Origin: Acerihabitans sp035013185
Lineage (GTDB): Bacteria; Pseudomonadota; Gammaproteobacteria; Enterobacterales; Enterobacteriaceae
Length of the DNA: 64,000 nt
Direction: 5' to 3'
Assembly (NCBI RefSeq): GCF_035013185.1
Contig: NZ_JAYGJO010000019.1
Location: 1-64,000, forward strand
Position 1 is the first letter of the stretch, and each line of letters begins with the position of its first letter. A program made the position numbers and the translations under genes. The notes under the pieces were generated by a model that did not search any database, was not told where the DNA came from, and saw only the letters and a program-made list of their open reading frames with translations. This document shows, one piece after another, positions 25,133 through 34,124 of the stretch.

Positions 25133-26269
25133 TTATTTAATCAGTAGCGATTCCCCGGTCTCAATATCAAACAGGTGGCAATGGGACATATCAAAATGGA
25201 GCGGTTTATTTTCACCTCGGGTGACCATGCGCTGAGGGTCAAACGCGATACGTGATACGAGCTTATCCTTGCCGAGCGTAAAGTACAGATAGAGCTCATT
25301 GCCCATAGCCTCGACCAAGGTGATGGTGTGCATATCGATATTTTGTTGTAAGGCATCATCGTATTGGTTATCTGCCACACTGATGTGTTCTGGACGCAAG
25401 CCCAACCATAGGCGCCGGCCGATGTAGTCCTGTACTTTTGCTGCTTTATCCGCAGGCAGCAACAGTCTGCAACCATTTTCAAGCGCCATGCAGGTGGCGC
25501 TACCCATTAGCTCAACCGTGGCTTCAACCATGTTCATTGCCGGCGAACCAATAAACCCCGCCACGAATTTATTGGCCGGGTACTGATAAAGATTCATCGG
25601 CGTATCAACCTGAACGATGTGTCCATGGTCAAGCACACAGATGCGATCACCGAGTGTCATCGCTTCCACCTGATCATGCGTCACATAGATCATGGTTGCC
25701 GTCTGTCCTTCGGCCTTTAGATTGTGGTGCAACTGTGCAATGCTCACGCGGGTTGATACCCGTAATTTGGCATCCAGGTTTGATAAGGGCTCATCAAACA
25801 GAAAAACTTCGGGCTTGCGCACCATGGCCCGACCCAGCGCAACACGCTGACGCTGTCCCCCCGACATTTCACCTGGCTTGTTTTTGAGCAGATGCGTAAT
25901 CTCTAGCGTTTCAGCGGCTTCTTTGATTCGACAGGCAATTTCATGGGTGCTCAGCTTCTGTTGCTTAAGGCCAAATGCCATATTCTCGTAAGCCGACATA
26001 TGCGGGTAAAGGGCATAGTTTTGAAATACCATGGCAATACCACGATCTTTAGGCGGCAGGTCATTGACCCGTTTGGCGCCAATCATAATATCGCCATGGG
26101 TTATCTCTTCCAGACCGGCAATCATGCGTAATGTTGTTGATTTGGCACAGCCTGAAGGGCCAACAAAAACCATAAATTCACCTTCTTTGATGGTCAGGTT
26201 AATCCCTTTTACTGCGTTAAATCCGTTCGGATAGACTTTCTCTACATTGCGAAGTACAACGTCTGCCAT
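25133..26269 (-). CDS. ABC transporter ATPase, UgpC/MsmX-like
   Basis: A 378-residue MalK/UgpC-type ATPase: Walker A GPSGCAKSTT, Q-loop VFQNYALYPHMS, signature MSGGQRQRVALGRAM, Walker B VFLFDEPLSNLDAKLR, switch YVTHDQVEAMTLGDRI, and a C-terminal regulatory domain with LWLGLRPEHISVAD. It is the last gene of an operon of two permeases, a binding protein, a PHP-type hydrolase and a HAD phosphatase, and should power that importer. It closely resembles TogA, so the two ATPases might be interchangeable; that is inference. Confidence 0.88.
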   Translation of the reverse strand: MADVVLRNVEKVYPNGFNAVKGINLTIKEGEFMVFVGPSGCAKSTTLRMIAGLEEITHGDIMIGAKRVNDLPPKDRGIAMVFQNYALYPHMSAYENMAFGLKQQKLSTHEIACRIKEAAETLEITHLLKNKPGEMSGGQRQRVALGRAMVRKPEVFLFDEPLSNLDAKLRVSTRVSIAQLHHNLKAEGQTATMIYVTHDQVEAMTLGDRICVLDHGHIVQVDTPMNLYQYPANKFVAGFIGSPAMNMVEATVELMGSATCMALENGCRLLLPADKAAKVQDYIGRRLWLGLRPEHISVADNQYDDALQQNIDMHTITLVEAMGNELYLYFTLGKDKLVSRIAFDPQRMVTRGENKPLHFDMSHCHLFDIETGESLLIK

Positions 26270-26397
26270 GGTGGTTTTCCATTATGACGGCGGCTTTTGG
26301 CCGGTTTAATTCGGTGTCGCTGATCCCACCATCAGCGTCAGCATTGATGATTATAGTGGGATCACCGGGTGGTTGTTGAACTGCGTCGCCCGCAAAC

Positions 26398-27120
26398 TTA
26401 TATTCTGTCCAATAGGCCGGGCGTAAAGTCTGCCACCGATGAGATAACCATCCGGGCATGCGGAGCCAGTTCAGCGTGGGTTGCCGTTCCCGTGAGCACG
26501 CCGACACTGGTTGCCCCGGCATTTTGCCCAAATTTCATGTCAGAAACGGTATCGCCAAACATCACCACTTGCCGGGCCATCAATCCACAGGTGTTACAGA
26601 AGGCTTCCATCAGATCCGGGGCGGGTTTTGGTTCAATATCGCCATCTGAATAACCAATAAAATCAAAATAATCAAGTAACCCTGCTTGTTCCAATGAGTA
26701 AAGCGTTGCCGACTTGCTGTCAGCCGTGGCAATGCCCAGTTTTAAGCCACATTGTTTCAGTGTGATGAGCACTGCCTCAATACCTGGCAGGGACTTAATC
26801 AACCCCGGATTTTCCTTAACCGTTTGATTAAACAACGCCTTCACGTCGTCGATAAAATCGGCTTTCGAACAACCCGGCATCAGCATCTCAAACCAGGTTA
26901 ATGCAATATCTTCAACGGGGTTGGATGCCAGCAAACCGCGGTTATCAACCCGGTCGCCATAGACACCAATGGCGGTCAGCAGGCTCTCGGCACTGGTCAT
27001 CGCCGGTGTTGAATAGCGTGCTAACAACACCCCGACCACCGACTGTGAGACCGAGATCCACATTTGATGAAACTCCAGCAGAGTGCCATCTTTGTCGAAC
27101 AACACACCTTTAATGTCCAT
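26398..27120 (-). CDS. HAD-superfamily phosphatase, phosphoglycolate phosphatase-like
   Basis: A 240-residue haloacid-dehalogenase hydrolase. The nucleophile motif is VLFDKDGTLLEFH, motif II ATADSKS (here with Ala-Thr-Ala before the Asp), and motifs III/IV EPKPAPDLM and MFGDTVSDMKFGQNAGA. The cap is the alpha-helical type seen in phosphoglycolate and sugar phosphatases. It overlaps the upstream PHP hydrolase gene by 11 nt and lacks its own clear ribosome-binding site, pointing to translational coupling. The product likely removes phosphate from what the hydrolase or importer supplies. Confidence 0.82.
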   Translation of the reverse strand: MDIKGVLFDKDGTLLEFHQMWISVSQSVVGVLLARYSTPAMTSAESLLTAIGVYGDRVDNRGLLASNPVEDIALTWFEMLMPGCSKADFIDDVKALFNQTVKENPGLIKSLPGIEAVLITLKQCGLKLGIATADSKSATLYSLEQAGLLDYFDFIGYSDGDIEPKPAPDLMEAFCNTCGLMARQVVMFGDTVSDMKFGQNAGATSVGVLTGTATHAELAPHARMVISSVADFTPGLLDRI

Positions 27121-28600
27121 TTCTGTTCATCGCTGCTTGCAGTTCGCCCCAGGTATTTATTTTGGGTTGAGCAAAATGCCCGCGTTGGCCATTAAACACC
27201 GGGTTGACCATTGCTTCGAATTCGCCGCCCACTTGTCCAGGAGCGTGGGGCAGGTCGCCACGGCGAATATCAATCCTTACCCAAGCGTAGTGCCGCATAT
27301 CAGTTTTAAAATCAATGCCTTCTGTCATTATCTGACCACATGAGATCACCTTGCCGTCGGCAACACATTCGGCATAGTAGAGTGCAGTACGGTCAGTGAC
27401 GGCGACATGTATATTCACTTCACGGTCTCCGACATCCTGGCCCGGCAGCACATGGCCCTGGTTGATATTGACCATGAGTCCACAACGCCGCTCAATATAG
27501 ACATGGCCTTGACGAAGCCCGGTCAGGATGCCCTCGCCGCACAATCCGTGTGAAAAGACAAAGGTTGCAGGATCGCCGTAAATTGAGGGTTCGGTTGCTT
27601 GCGGATTACGCTCTTGGGGCGTGAGGTGGCTGTCGCTGCCACCCACGGCATAAATCCTCTGTCCGTTGTTCCACAGGGTACTCAGTACGTTAAGCGCAGA
27701 TTCTGTCGCAGCGGGGGACGTAGACCAGGTAGGGTCACAGCAAATTTCCATTGTATGGACGTGTGACAGCGGCATTGATGCATATTGCCAATGCCAGGGT
27801 TTCATCATGGGATGATTGATACTGATATTGCCGTTCACCGCGTTTTGCATAGTACCCGGCTGCTGTGTGCTGTTGGCAATCGCCAATCCCTGATGGATCA
27901 ATGCCTCACTGGAACAATCAGCATCACACATTGCCAATCCCTTCTGCGGGCCATGGACATTAAAATGACCTTTATCAGTGGTGATTTCTATCCCCGGTAA
28001 CACCAGCGTATCCGCGCAGTCCGGCAGTGCAGGATGACAGATGTTATGCTCAGTCAGAAAGATAAAATCCAACTGCTGGCGCTTTATGATGGCTACCGCG
28101 GCCTCCAGCGTATTATGCCCATCAGAAAGCACCGTATGGGCATGCATATCCCCACGGTACCAACCGGAAGCCGGATTTTTTATCGCCCGGTAGTCAAAAA
28201 TAATCTCGTTATCCGCATTCAGATTAGGTACCGTCGGTATAAGGATCCGGTCGAGTTCATCACCCGCGAGGTGCTCGGTTGTCACCTCAATGCGATAAAG
28301 CATGGGGTTGTGGTTGCGATCTTCGCCCTCAAGGTTGTAGATATGTACGGTCCAACGCCCAGGCGGGATCTCGCCGGCAATACCGCCCAACGACGCATTT
28401 TTATGGCCGATCACCACTGTTTTTTCTGGTTTTTGTAACAGTATGCTGGCCCTTAATTGTTGCCTGGCATCATAAAGGTAGACATACAAAAAACCTGGTT
28501 TAAGGGTGGTGCCTGAAAGGCACAACCTTTGGGTCCCCGTAGACACTTCAAACGTTTTAAACTGATGACCGTGAGTCAGTTCACCGGAAAACGTCAGCAT
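27110..28600 (-). CDS. PHP-domain metallohydrolase, CehA/McbA-like
   Basis: About 496 residues from the ATG at 28600 (GAGAGG 6 nt upstream; an open frame continues 11 codons further). An N-terminal beta-sandwich of about 150 residues precedes a PHP metal-binding domain: WYRGDMHAHTVLSDGHNTLE, FIFLTEHN, LVLPGIEITTDKGHFNVHG, ISINHPMMKPWHW and AVGGSDSHLTPQERN, the His/Asp ligands of CehA/McbA-type hydrolases. Such enzymes cleave phosphodiester or other ester bonds. No signal peptide is evident, so it probably acts in the cytoplasm on the imported substrate. It lies between the binding protein and the HAD phosphatase in a Ugp-like operon. Confidence 0.83.
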   Translation of the reverse strand: MLTFSGELTHGHQFKTFEVSTGTQRLCLSGTTLKPGFLYVYLYDARQQLRASILLQKPEKTVVIGHKNASLGGIAGEIPPGRWTVHIYNLEGEDRNHNPMLYRIEVTTEHLAGDELDRILIPTVPNLNADNEIIFDYRAIKNPASGWYRGDMHAHTVLSDGHNTLEAAVAIIKRQQLDFIFLTEHNICHPALPDCADTLVLPGIEITTDKGHFNVHGPQKGLAMCDADCSSEALIHQGLAIANSTQQPGTMQNAVNGNISINHPMMKPWHWQYASMPLSHVHTMEICCDPTWSTSPAATESALNVLSTLWNNGQRIYAVGGSDSHLTPQERNPQATEPSIYGDPATFVFSHGLCGEGILTGLRQGHVYIERRCGLMVNINQGHVLPGQDVGDREVNIHVAVTDRTALYYAECVADGKVISCGQIMTEGIDFKTDMRHYAWVRIDIRRGDLPHAPGQVGGEFEAMVNPVFNGQRGHFAQPKINTWGELQAAMNRNGH

Positions 28601-28696
28601 GTGGGCCTCTCTTATACATGGAAATCGAGACAATCAGTTCAGCAGGCTCAGGATATTGGGAAAAACCCGCCATCCTGAAGCCTGCGTTTTGCCTGG

Positions 28697-29986
28697 TTAA
28701 GGTCGGTTAACGTGGTCCAGTGCACGTTGTGCACGTATGGCCGCCTGTTTAAGTGCTTTTTCGGCGGGGATGTTTTCGATTTCGACCTGATCTGCAGCGA
28801 TAGACAACGCATCAACAATTTGGCCATTGGTCGGATCAAGGAAATTTTTGCTGGCGATCGAGGCCTGTTTCAACGGGATTAAGGCCTGTGGGTTATGCTG
28901 GGTGTAATTTTGATATTCAGCCACATCTTTCACACTTTGCCGCACCGGAATATATCCGGTAAACATTGACCAACGCGCCGTATTTACCGGGTTGGTGTAG
29001 AACGTCATAAATTTGAAGGCCCCCTTGGCGGCGTTATCGTCAGTGCCTTTTGGCATCACAAAAACCAGGGCGCCGGCCTGAGGCGCCGCAGGGTGATTAC
29101 CCCAGCCGGGCTGTGTGGCCGCGGCAAGTTTGGTAAAGTCCAGATCACCCTGATCGCCAGATGATCCGGTATAACCCAGCGCGCGATCTTTCATCACATC
29201 ATCAATGGTCTTGTACCAGTACTCCCAACCCTGGCCACCGTGGTGGATACGCATGGTCTTATCTTTATGCAGCCACGTGCGGAAATTTTCCCATACGCTC
29301 ACCCATTGCGCAGAATCGATCAGCACGGTTTTGCCATCATCACTCAACACTTTAGCCCCGTTAGACAGCGCGGCGTCCACCAGATTGTCTTCGCCCCACA
29401 TAGGCTCCCAGCCGTAATAGAGGGTGTTGCCCTTGGCGTCTTTTTGGGTCACTTTGGCCGCGACGTTGGCGACACCCTGCCAGGTGGCCAGATCGGCTGG
29501 GGTGAAGCCGTATTCGGCCAACTTCGCCTTGTTGTAGTAGAAAATCTGTGTGGTTCCGTAGGCGGGCATGCCATAGATGTCACCCCCTGGGGAAGTGACC
29601 TGCTGACGGAAAGCACTGATGAAATCAGCAAAATTAAAGGTCTTATCCATGTAAGGTCGAAGACCGCGCACCAATCCCCGGTCTGCCATAGCGTTAGCCT
29701 GATTCGCGTCCAGCAGGGCAAATGCCGGTGCCGTTTTTGACGCCATACCCGCCTGCAGTTTTTGGTAAGTCTCTGCGTAACTGCCCTGAAGTGCCCCTTT
29801 AATGACATAGTCATGCTGACTGTTGTTAAATTCTTCAATCAGTTTGGTCATCATTTGTTGAGGTTTGGTACCGCCTGAGTACCAAAAATCGACTTCAGTT
29901 TGGGCGTTTGCCTTTCCTGCCATAGCCAGTGAACCCATAGCAAAACCGGTAAATACTATTGCAAGTTTTTTCAGTTTCATCTTCAT
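28697..29986 (-). CDS. ABC transporter solute-binding protein, UgpB-like
   Basis: A 429-residue family 1 binding protein with a signal peptide ending near KANA-QTEV. The mature start VDFWYSGGTKPQQMMTKLIEEFN, KTAPAFALLDANQANAMADRG and GGDIYGMPAYGTTQIFYYNKAKLAEYG are typical of the UgpB/MalE group. UgpB binds glycerol-3-phosphate and glycerophosphodiesters, but ligand residues cannot be confirmed here. The permease stop codon TGA abuts the ATG at 29986, so translation is coupled. Confidence 0.83.
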   Translation of the reverse strand: MKMKLKKLAIVFTGFAMGSLAMAGKANAQTEVDFWYSGGTKPQQMMTKLIEEFNNSQHDYVIKGALQGSYAETYQKLQAGMASKTAPAFALLDANQANAMADRGLVRGLRPYMDKTFNFADFISAFRQQVTSPGGDIYGMPAYGTTQIFYYNKAKLAEYGFTPADLATWQGVANVAAKVTQKDAKGNTLYYGWEPMWGEDNLVDAALSNGAKVLSDDGKTVLIDSAQWVSVWENFRTWLHKDKTMRIHHGGQGWEYWYKTIDDVMKDRALGYTGSSGDQGDLDFTKLAAATQPGWGNHPAAPQAGALVFVMPKGTDDNAAKGAFKFMTFYTNPVNTARWSMFTGYIPVRQSVKDVAEYQNYTQHNPQALIPLKQASIASKNFLDPTNGQIVDALSIAADQVEIENIPAEKALKQAAIRAQRALDHVNRP

Positions 29987-30946
29987 TCACTCTTTTACAC
30001 CGTTATCGGCGATGCCGGATAAGATCGTTTTTTGACATACCATGAAAATGATCAGCAGAGGTATGACGGCAATACTGCTAGCGGCCATAATTTGCGACCA
30101 GTTAAGACCATAGTTACCCTGTGCAATAAAGAACTGGCGTATTCCTGTGGCGATGAGCGCCCGCTGCTGAGTGGTGATCACCAGATTCGGCCACAAGTAG
30201 CTGTTGTACTCCGTAATGAAGGTGATCAGGGACAGGGTGGTGATGGAGGCTTTGCATTGTGGCAGGACGATTGCCCAGAGGATTTTCAACTCACTGGCGC
30301 CATCAATGCGCGCAGCCTCCACCAGTGATGGATGGATTTGTAAAAATACCTGACGCAGGTAGAACACGCCGAAGACACTGGCGGCGCTGGAAATAATCAG
30401 TCCGGTGTGACTGTCGAGCAACCCCATTTTGGCCAGGATGATATACGACGGGATGTAGGTCACTGCACCGGGTAGCATGTAACATGCCATGACCAGCAAA
30501 TAGAGCAATGTGCGTGAGCGAAAGCGCAACTGAGTGATGGCATACGCAAACATTGCCGAATTAATAATAACCAGCAACGTGGTGAAGAAGGCGACGGTAA
30601 AACTGTTGAAAATATACAGGCCAAAAGGGGCCAGTTGGAACGTTTTGATCACGTTTTCCCAGTAGAAATGTTCCGGAAGAATGTCCAATGGATTGCTGAA
30701 TATTTCATCATTGGACTTCATCGATCCTAACAACATCCAAATAAACGGGAATACCATGATCAAACCTGAGAAAATAAGTGCTACGTGTTTGGCCATGGCC
30801 GTTTTTCGCAGCGGTTTGCGCGTGGCGGCTTTTCTTTCCTGATCCACGGGTCCTGCTGTTGCGGCGTTTTGTCCTTGATTATCTGACCTTACATCCGCCT
30901 TGCGCTGGCGATGTCCAACCAACATATCACTAGATTGCATCGTCAT
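29987..30946 (-). CDS. ABC transporter permease, UgpE-like (MalG family)
   Basis: A 319-residue inner-membrane permease. An unusual hydrophilic N-terminal extension of about 50 residues (with GQNAATAGPVDQERKAATRK) precedes helix 1 (VALIFSGLIMVFPFIWMLLG). The docking loop EAARIDGASELKILWAIVLPQCK and the terminal FMVCQKTILSGIADNGVKE fit the MalG/UgpE class. It begins 10 nt after the first permease gene. A start further inside is possible, since internal Met residues occur before helix 1. Confidence 0.85.
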   Translation of the reverse strand: MTMQSSDMLVGHRQRKADVRSDNQGQNAATAGPVDQERKAATRKPLRKTAMAKHVALIFSGLIMVFPFIWMLLGSMKSNDEIFSNPLDILPEHFYWENVIKTFQLAPFGLYIFNSFTVAFFTTLLVIINSAMFAYAITQLRFRSRTLLYLLVMACYMLPGAVTYIPSYIILAKMGLLDSHTGLIISSAASVFGVFYLRQVFLQIHPSLVEAARIDGASELKILWAIVLPQCKASITTLSLITFITEYNSYLWPNLVITTQQRALIATGIRQFFIAQGNYGLNWSQIMAASSIAVIPLLIIFMVCQKTILSGIADNGVKE

Positions 30947-30956
30947 AATGTGGCCT

Positions 30957-31841
30957 TTAGAAAAATACCCAACGTTTCCCCATCAGGGTATTGAGCAGGG
31001 TGAGCACCCCGGTGATCAGCAATATAATCAGCGAGGTCGCTGCGGCTGGTCCCATGTTGTATTGCTCGAATGCCTGCTGATAAAACAGATAAAGCAAGGT
31101 TCGGGTGGTCCCACCTGGACCGCCTTGAGTTAACATCTGGAATTGATCAAATGCCTGTACAGCCGTGACCATATTAACGATCACCAAGAAAAAGCTGGTG
31201 GGCGAAATAAGCGGCAAGGTTATTTTAAAAAAACGTGTCAGCGGGCTGCAGCCATCAATCAATGATGCTTCAAACAGTGACACCGGGATCTTATTCAGTG
31301 CGCTGATATAAAACAGCATGGTCCAGCCAATGGCCTGCCAGACCGTAACAATGATCACCGCGACCATCGCGCTATTACCGTTTTCCAGCCAAGGCACCGG
31401 GGCAATATGCAACGCCGTCAGCAACCCATTAAGCAAACCACCCTTGGTTTCGAAGACCCAGGACCAAACGATAGACACCGCCACTGTGGGCGTGATCCAC
31501 GGGGAGAAAATAACCGCGCGGTAAAACTGGCTACCGGAAAAATTCTTGTGAAGCAATAGGGCAAAGATCAATCCCAGTCCCACTGTTGGGATCACCACCC
31601 CGAGCGAGAACCAGAAGGTATTAAATAATGCTTGGTGAAAATCACTGTCTTCCAGCATGTACTGATAATTTTCAAAACCGACAAAATGGTAGCTTGGCGA
31701 AATATAATCCCAATCGGTAAAGCTGATATAAACACTACAGATAAACGGAATCACCCAGAATGTGATAAGCGGCAGCATCAAAGGCATGATAAACAGCAAG
31801 ACCTTACCTTTTGACATGAGCGATTGAACACGTATTTTCAT
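30957..31841 (-). CDS. ABC transporter permease, UgpA-like (MalF family)
   Basis: About 294 residues from the ATG at 31841, preferred over an upstream TTG at 31895. Six helices; the first periplasmic loop carries YISFTDWDYISPSYHFVGFENY and the ATPase-docking loop is EASLIDGCSPLTRFFKITLPLI. It is the first gene of the operon permease-permease-binding protein-PHP hydrolase-HAD phosphatase-ATPase. The promoter should lie in the short gap before it; the LysR-type gene just upstream runs in the same direction. Confidence 0.84.
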   Translation of the reverse strand: MKIRVQSLMSKGKVLLFIMPLMLPLITFWVIPFICSVYISFTDWDYISPSYHFVGFENYQYMLEDSDFHQALFNTFWFSLGVVIPTVGLGLIFALLLHKNFSGSQFYRAVIFSPWITPTVAVSIVWSWVFETKGGLLNGLLTALHIAPVPWLENGNSAMVAVIIVTVWQAIGWTMLFYISALNKIPVSLFEASLIDGCSPLTRFFKITLPLISPTSFFLVIVNMVTAVQAFDQFQMLTQGGPGGTTRTLLYLFYQQAFEQYNMGPAAATSLIILLITGVLTLLNTLMGKRWVFF

Positions 31842-31974
31842 GATCCCGGCCGCAGCGTGATGTGTTTGCGCTACTCTATGAAACGCGTATGACAAGTTTG
31901 GTGGTTACAACGTCATATTTTCCGATGCCTGCCATAACATTTTCTTGGGTCTGCGGGTGCGAGCGTTAGCTCGT

Positions 31975-32856
31975 TTAAGGGAGGTCAACGGTGTTTTGTT
32001 GGTGCAGCCAGTCACAGAAAAAGTTAACTTTGGCATCCCGTTTATTGGTCGTGATCAGATAATGGCCGGATTCGGCAGGCATCGAACCTGGCAGTGCTTG
32101 TACGACACTACCTGCCTGAATGTCCCGTGCTGCAACCAGCGAACGTACCAACATTATTCCCATGCCCTGTTTAACAGCTTCCAGGCCATGCAGGGAGTTA
32201 CTCAATGCCAGTTGAACATTGGGGGCAACCGGCACCCGTTGGTTATGGGTTAGCCATTGCATCCAGCTCTCTTCGTAGCCTTTAACCTGAATTGCCGGTA
32301 ACGCTGACAACTCGCCTTTTAATAACGCGCTTGCATGCTGGTGTTTAAAGCCAGGTGAACACACCATTAACCACTGTTCCTGCAATAATCGCTCTGCATG
32401 CGTGTTTTCGCTTTCGATAAAACCGTTAGTGATTTCGACATCGGCATCAGCACAGGGCTCACGGGAGGGCCAGTCTACCGAGGTGAGATCGAGGCGAATA
32501 AACGGGAATCGGGCAGTAAAATCTGCAAGTTTCGGGATCAGCCAGTTATGGCCAATGGAATGGTTGACTTTGATGCGTAACACATCAGGTTGTTGCTTGC
32601 CGAACAGCATTTCCGTCTGTAGCCGCAGGTGCTGCAAGGAGCCGGTTACCACAGGAAGATACTGCTGAGCAGCCGCTGTCAACACGACACCGCGGGGGTT
32701 GCGTTTAAACAATGCACAACTGAGATAGTGCTCCAGGCTTTTTAGCTGCTGGCTCACCGCCGCTTGCGTAACATGTAACTCCCTGGCGGCGGCCCCAATA
32801 GACCCCAGTCTGGCCACAGTCTCAAAGGCGACCAATGCACGAAGTGGCGGTAACAT
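31975..32856 (-). CDS. LysR family transcriptional regulator
   Basis: A 293-residue LysR-type regulator with an N-terminal winged helix-turn-helix (LRALVAFETVARLGSIGAAARELHVTQAAVSQQLKSLE), resembling the GcvA branch, and a two-lobed effector domain. It lies directly upstream of the Ugp-like operon on the same strand, with about 130 bp between, so it may control that operon and even be co-transcribed. No effector can be inferred. Confidence 0.88.
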   Translation of the reverse strand: MLPPLRALVAFETVARLGSIGAAARELHVTQAAVSQQLKSLEHYLSCALFKRNPRGVVLTAAAQQYLPVVTGSLQHLRLQTEMLFGKQQPDVLRIKVNHSIGHNWLIPKLADFTARFPFIRLDLTSVDWPSREPCADADVEITNGFIESENTHAERLLQEQWLMVCSPGFKHQHASALLKGELSALPAIQVKGYEESWMQWLTHNQRVPVAPNVQLALSNSLHGLEAVKQGMGIMLVRSLVAARDIQAGSVVQALPGSMPAESGHYLITTNKRDAKVNFFCDWLHQQNTVDLP

Positions 32857-33270
32857 ATTTTATGTTGTACCTGCAGATAAAAGGGCAACATAAAGCATGT
32901 TATTGACAGTAAAGTTGCAGCCATGTGACGGAGCAATGACATCATGCGATCGGTATTTCGCCCTCACTACCCCAAATTCTGCCCGACAATACCTTTGCCG
33001 TGACCGCGTTCTGGTTTGCCCCCATTCTGAAGTGCTTAGCGATGATAGCCTCGCCTGTCGGTTCGGTCGGTCGGTCGGTCGGTCGTGTGATCCTGTGATG
33101 TGCGGTCTAGTTCGCAACATGTCAGCGGTTTTTTTTCACTTTCACGGAAAAACCTGAAGGCATCTCCTGAAGCCTTATATCTGCGGGTGCATATTTTTTT
33201 TCAGCGTTGCACAATCAAATTATAGGTTTACACCTATATCGTATTTAGCCTATATTACTCAGGAGGTTCC
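32857..33270. other. Intergenic region between LysR gene and toxin gene
   Basis: A 414-base gap between divergent genes. It holds a five-copy GGTC tandem repeat and an AT-rich stretch at 33180-33260 that should carry the toxin-antitoxin promoter (TATAGGTTTACACCTATA at 33220-33237 is a near-perfect palindrome and a plausible autoregulatory operator). No gene is visible. Confidence 0.6.
33065..33084. repeat. Tandem tetramer, 5 x GGTC
   Basis: Five perfect head-to-tail GGTC units. Tetranucleotide tracts of this kind can vary by slippage. It lies outside any gene, about 190 bp before the toxin gene, so any effect would be on spacing or transcription. Confidence 0.85.
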
Positions 33271-33624
33271 GTGTGGTTGATTGAAACAACAGACAGGTTT
33301 GACCGCTGGTTCAGTACGTCGAACGACAGCAACCGGGCGAGTATACTCGCGGCGCTTATTGTACTTCGTGAAAAAGGCCCAAACTTATCCAGACCTTATG
33401 CTGATACGGTCCAAGGCTCCCGCTACAGCAACATGAAAGAGCTGCGCGTTCAGAGTCGGGGGGATCCCATACGCGCCTTTTTCGCCTTTGACCCATGCCG
33501 TACCGGTATTCTGCTTTGTGCTGGTAATAAGGTGGGTAACGAAAAGCGATTTTACGATGTGATGATCCCGGTTGCCGACCAGGAATTCACACATTATCTT
33601 AAAAAAGTTGAGAGGAAGGATTAA
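33271..33624 (+). CDS. Type II toxin, HigB/RelE-like (Gp49 family)
   Basis: A 117-residue protein of the phage-derived Gp49/HigB-like RelE superfamily, mRNA-cleaving ribosome-dependent toxins. Recognisable are ILAALIVLREKGPNLSRPYADTV, GSRYSNMKELRVQSRGDPIRAFFAFDP and ILLCAGNKVGNEKRFYD, the fold's central sheet and basic active surface. GTG start with a perfect AGGAGG ribosome-binding site. The toxin precedes the antitoxin, as is usual for higBA, with a 4-nt gap to the next start. Confidence 0.88.
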   Translation: MWLIETTDRFDRWFSTSNDSNRASILAALIVLREKGPNLSRPYADTVQGSRYSNMKELRVQSRGDPIRAFFAFDPCRTGILLCAGNKVGNEKRFYDVMIPVADQEFTHYLKKVERKD

Positions 33625-33628
33625 CATT

Positions 33629-33931
33629 ATGGGCAGAACGCTCGAGCAGCTCCTCGCGGATGAACAACCTGAAGTCGTGGCCGAGGCGCAGGTTATCGCG
33701 GCGGATGTACTCCTCAATATTCACCTTGCCGACCTGCGCGAGAAGGTGCAGAAAACACAAACTGAAATTGCGCAGGCGCTTGGCATCAAACAGCCCACCG
33801 TGGCGGGAATGGAAAAACCCGGCCGAGACCTGAAGCTTTCCTCGCTTAAACGTTATGTAGAGGCCGCAGGGGGTAAGCTACGACTTGATGTTGAGCTACC
33901 TGATGGTTCTCACTACGGATTCGCTTTATAA
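33629..33931 (+). CDS. Type II antitoxin, XRE/HigA-like
   Basis: A 100-residue protein from the ATG at 33629 (AGAGGAAGGA just upstream). It has an XRE-type helix-turn-helix (REKVQKTQTEIAQALGIKQPTVAGMEKPGRDLKLSSLKRYVEAAGG) and a C-terminal LRLDVELPDGSHYGF tail seen in HigA-like partners of Gp49 toxins. It neutralises the toxin and represses the operon. An upstream in-frame extension overlapping the toxin gene is rejected. Confidence 0.88.
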   Translation: MGRTLEQLLADEQPEVVAEAQVIAADVLLNIHLADLREKVQKTQTEIAQALGIKQPTVAGMEKPGRDLKLSSLKRYVEAAGGKLRLDVELPDGSHYGFAL

Positions 33932-34055
33932 GTGGTCTGTTAAGTGGCATTAAGTGGCATATTGCCTGCGGATAACCCCTCCTGAGGTATATACTTGAGT
34001 ATCGACGCGGTTAGCGTGTTTTTTGCTGCAGTAGGTTTTGTTATCGCTTGTTTCA

Positions 34056-34115
34056 GGACCGTATTTACCTGGACCGTATTTACCAGGACCGCATTTCTCA
34101 GGACCGCATTTATCA
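34056..34115 (+). repeat. 4 x 15-bp tandem repeat in the hemB leader
   Basis: Four consecutive 15-base units: GGACCGTATTTACCT, GGACCGTATTTACCA, GGACCGCATTTCTCA, GGACCGCATTTATCA. The array ends exactly at the hemB Shine-Dalgarno (CAGGAG at 34114-34119), nine bases before the ATG. Each unit boundary reads C(A/T)GGA, so the array multiplies a ribosome-binding-site-like word. The unit length keeps the upstream frame open and in phase with hemB (repeating peptide GPYLP / GPHxS). Confidence 0.9.
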
Positions 34116-34124
34116 GGAGTAGCC

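Noticed and set aside
33271..33931. Start of a prophage or defence island
   Set aside because: Only a toxin-antitoxin pair is present, and the next gene is the housekeeping hemB; no integrase, capsid or restriction genes are seen.
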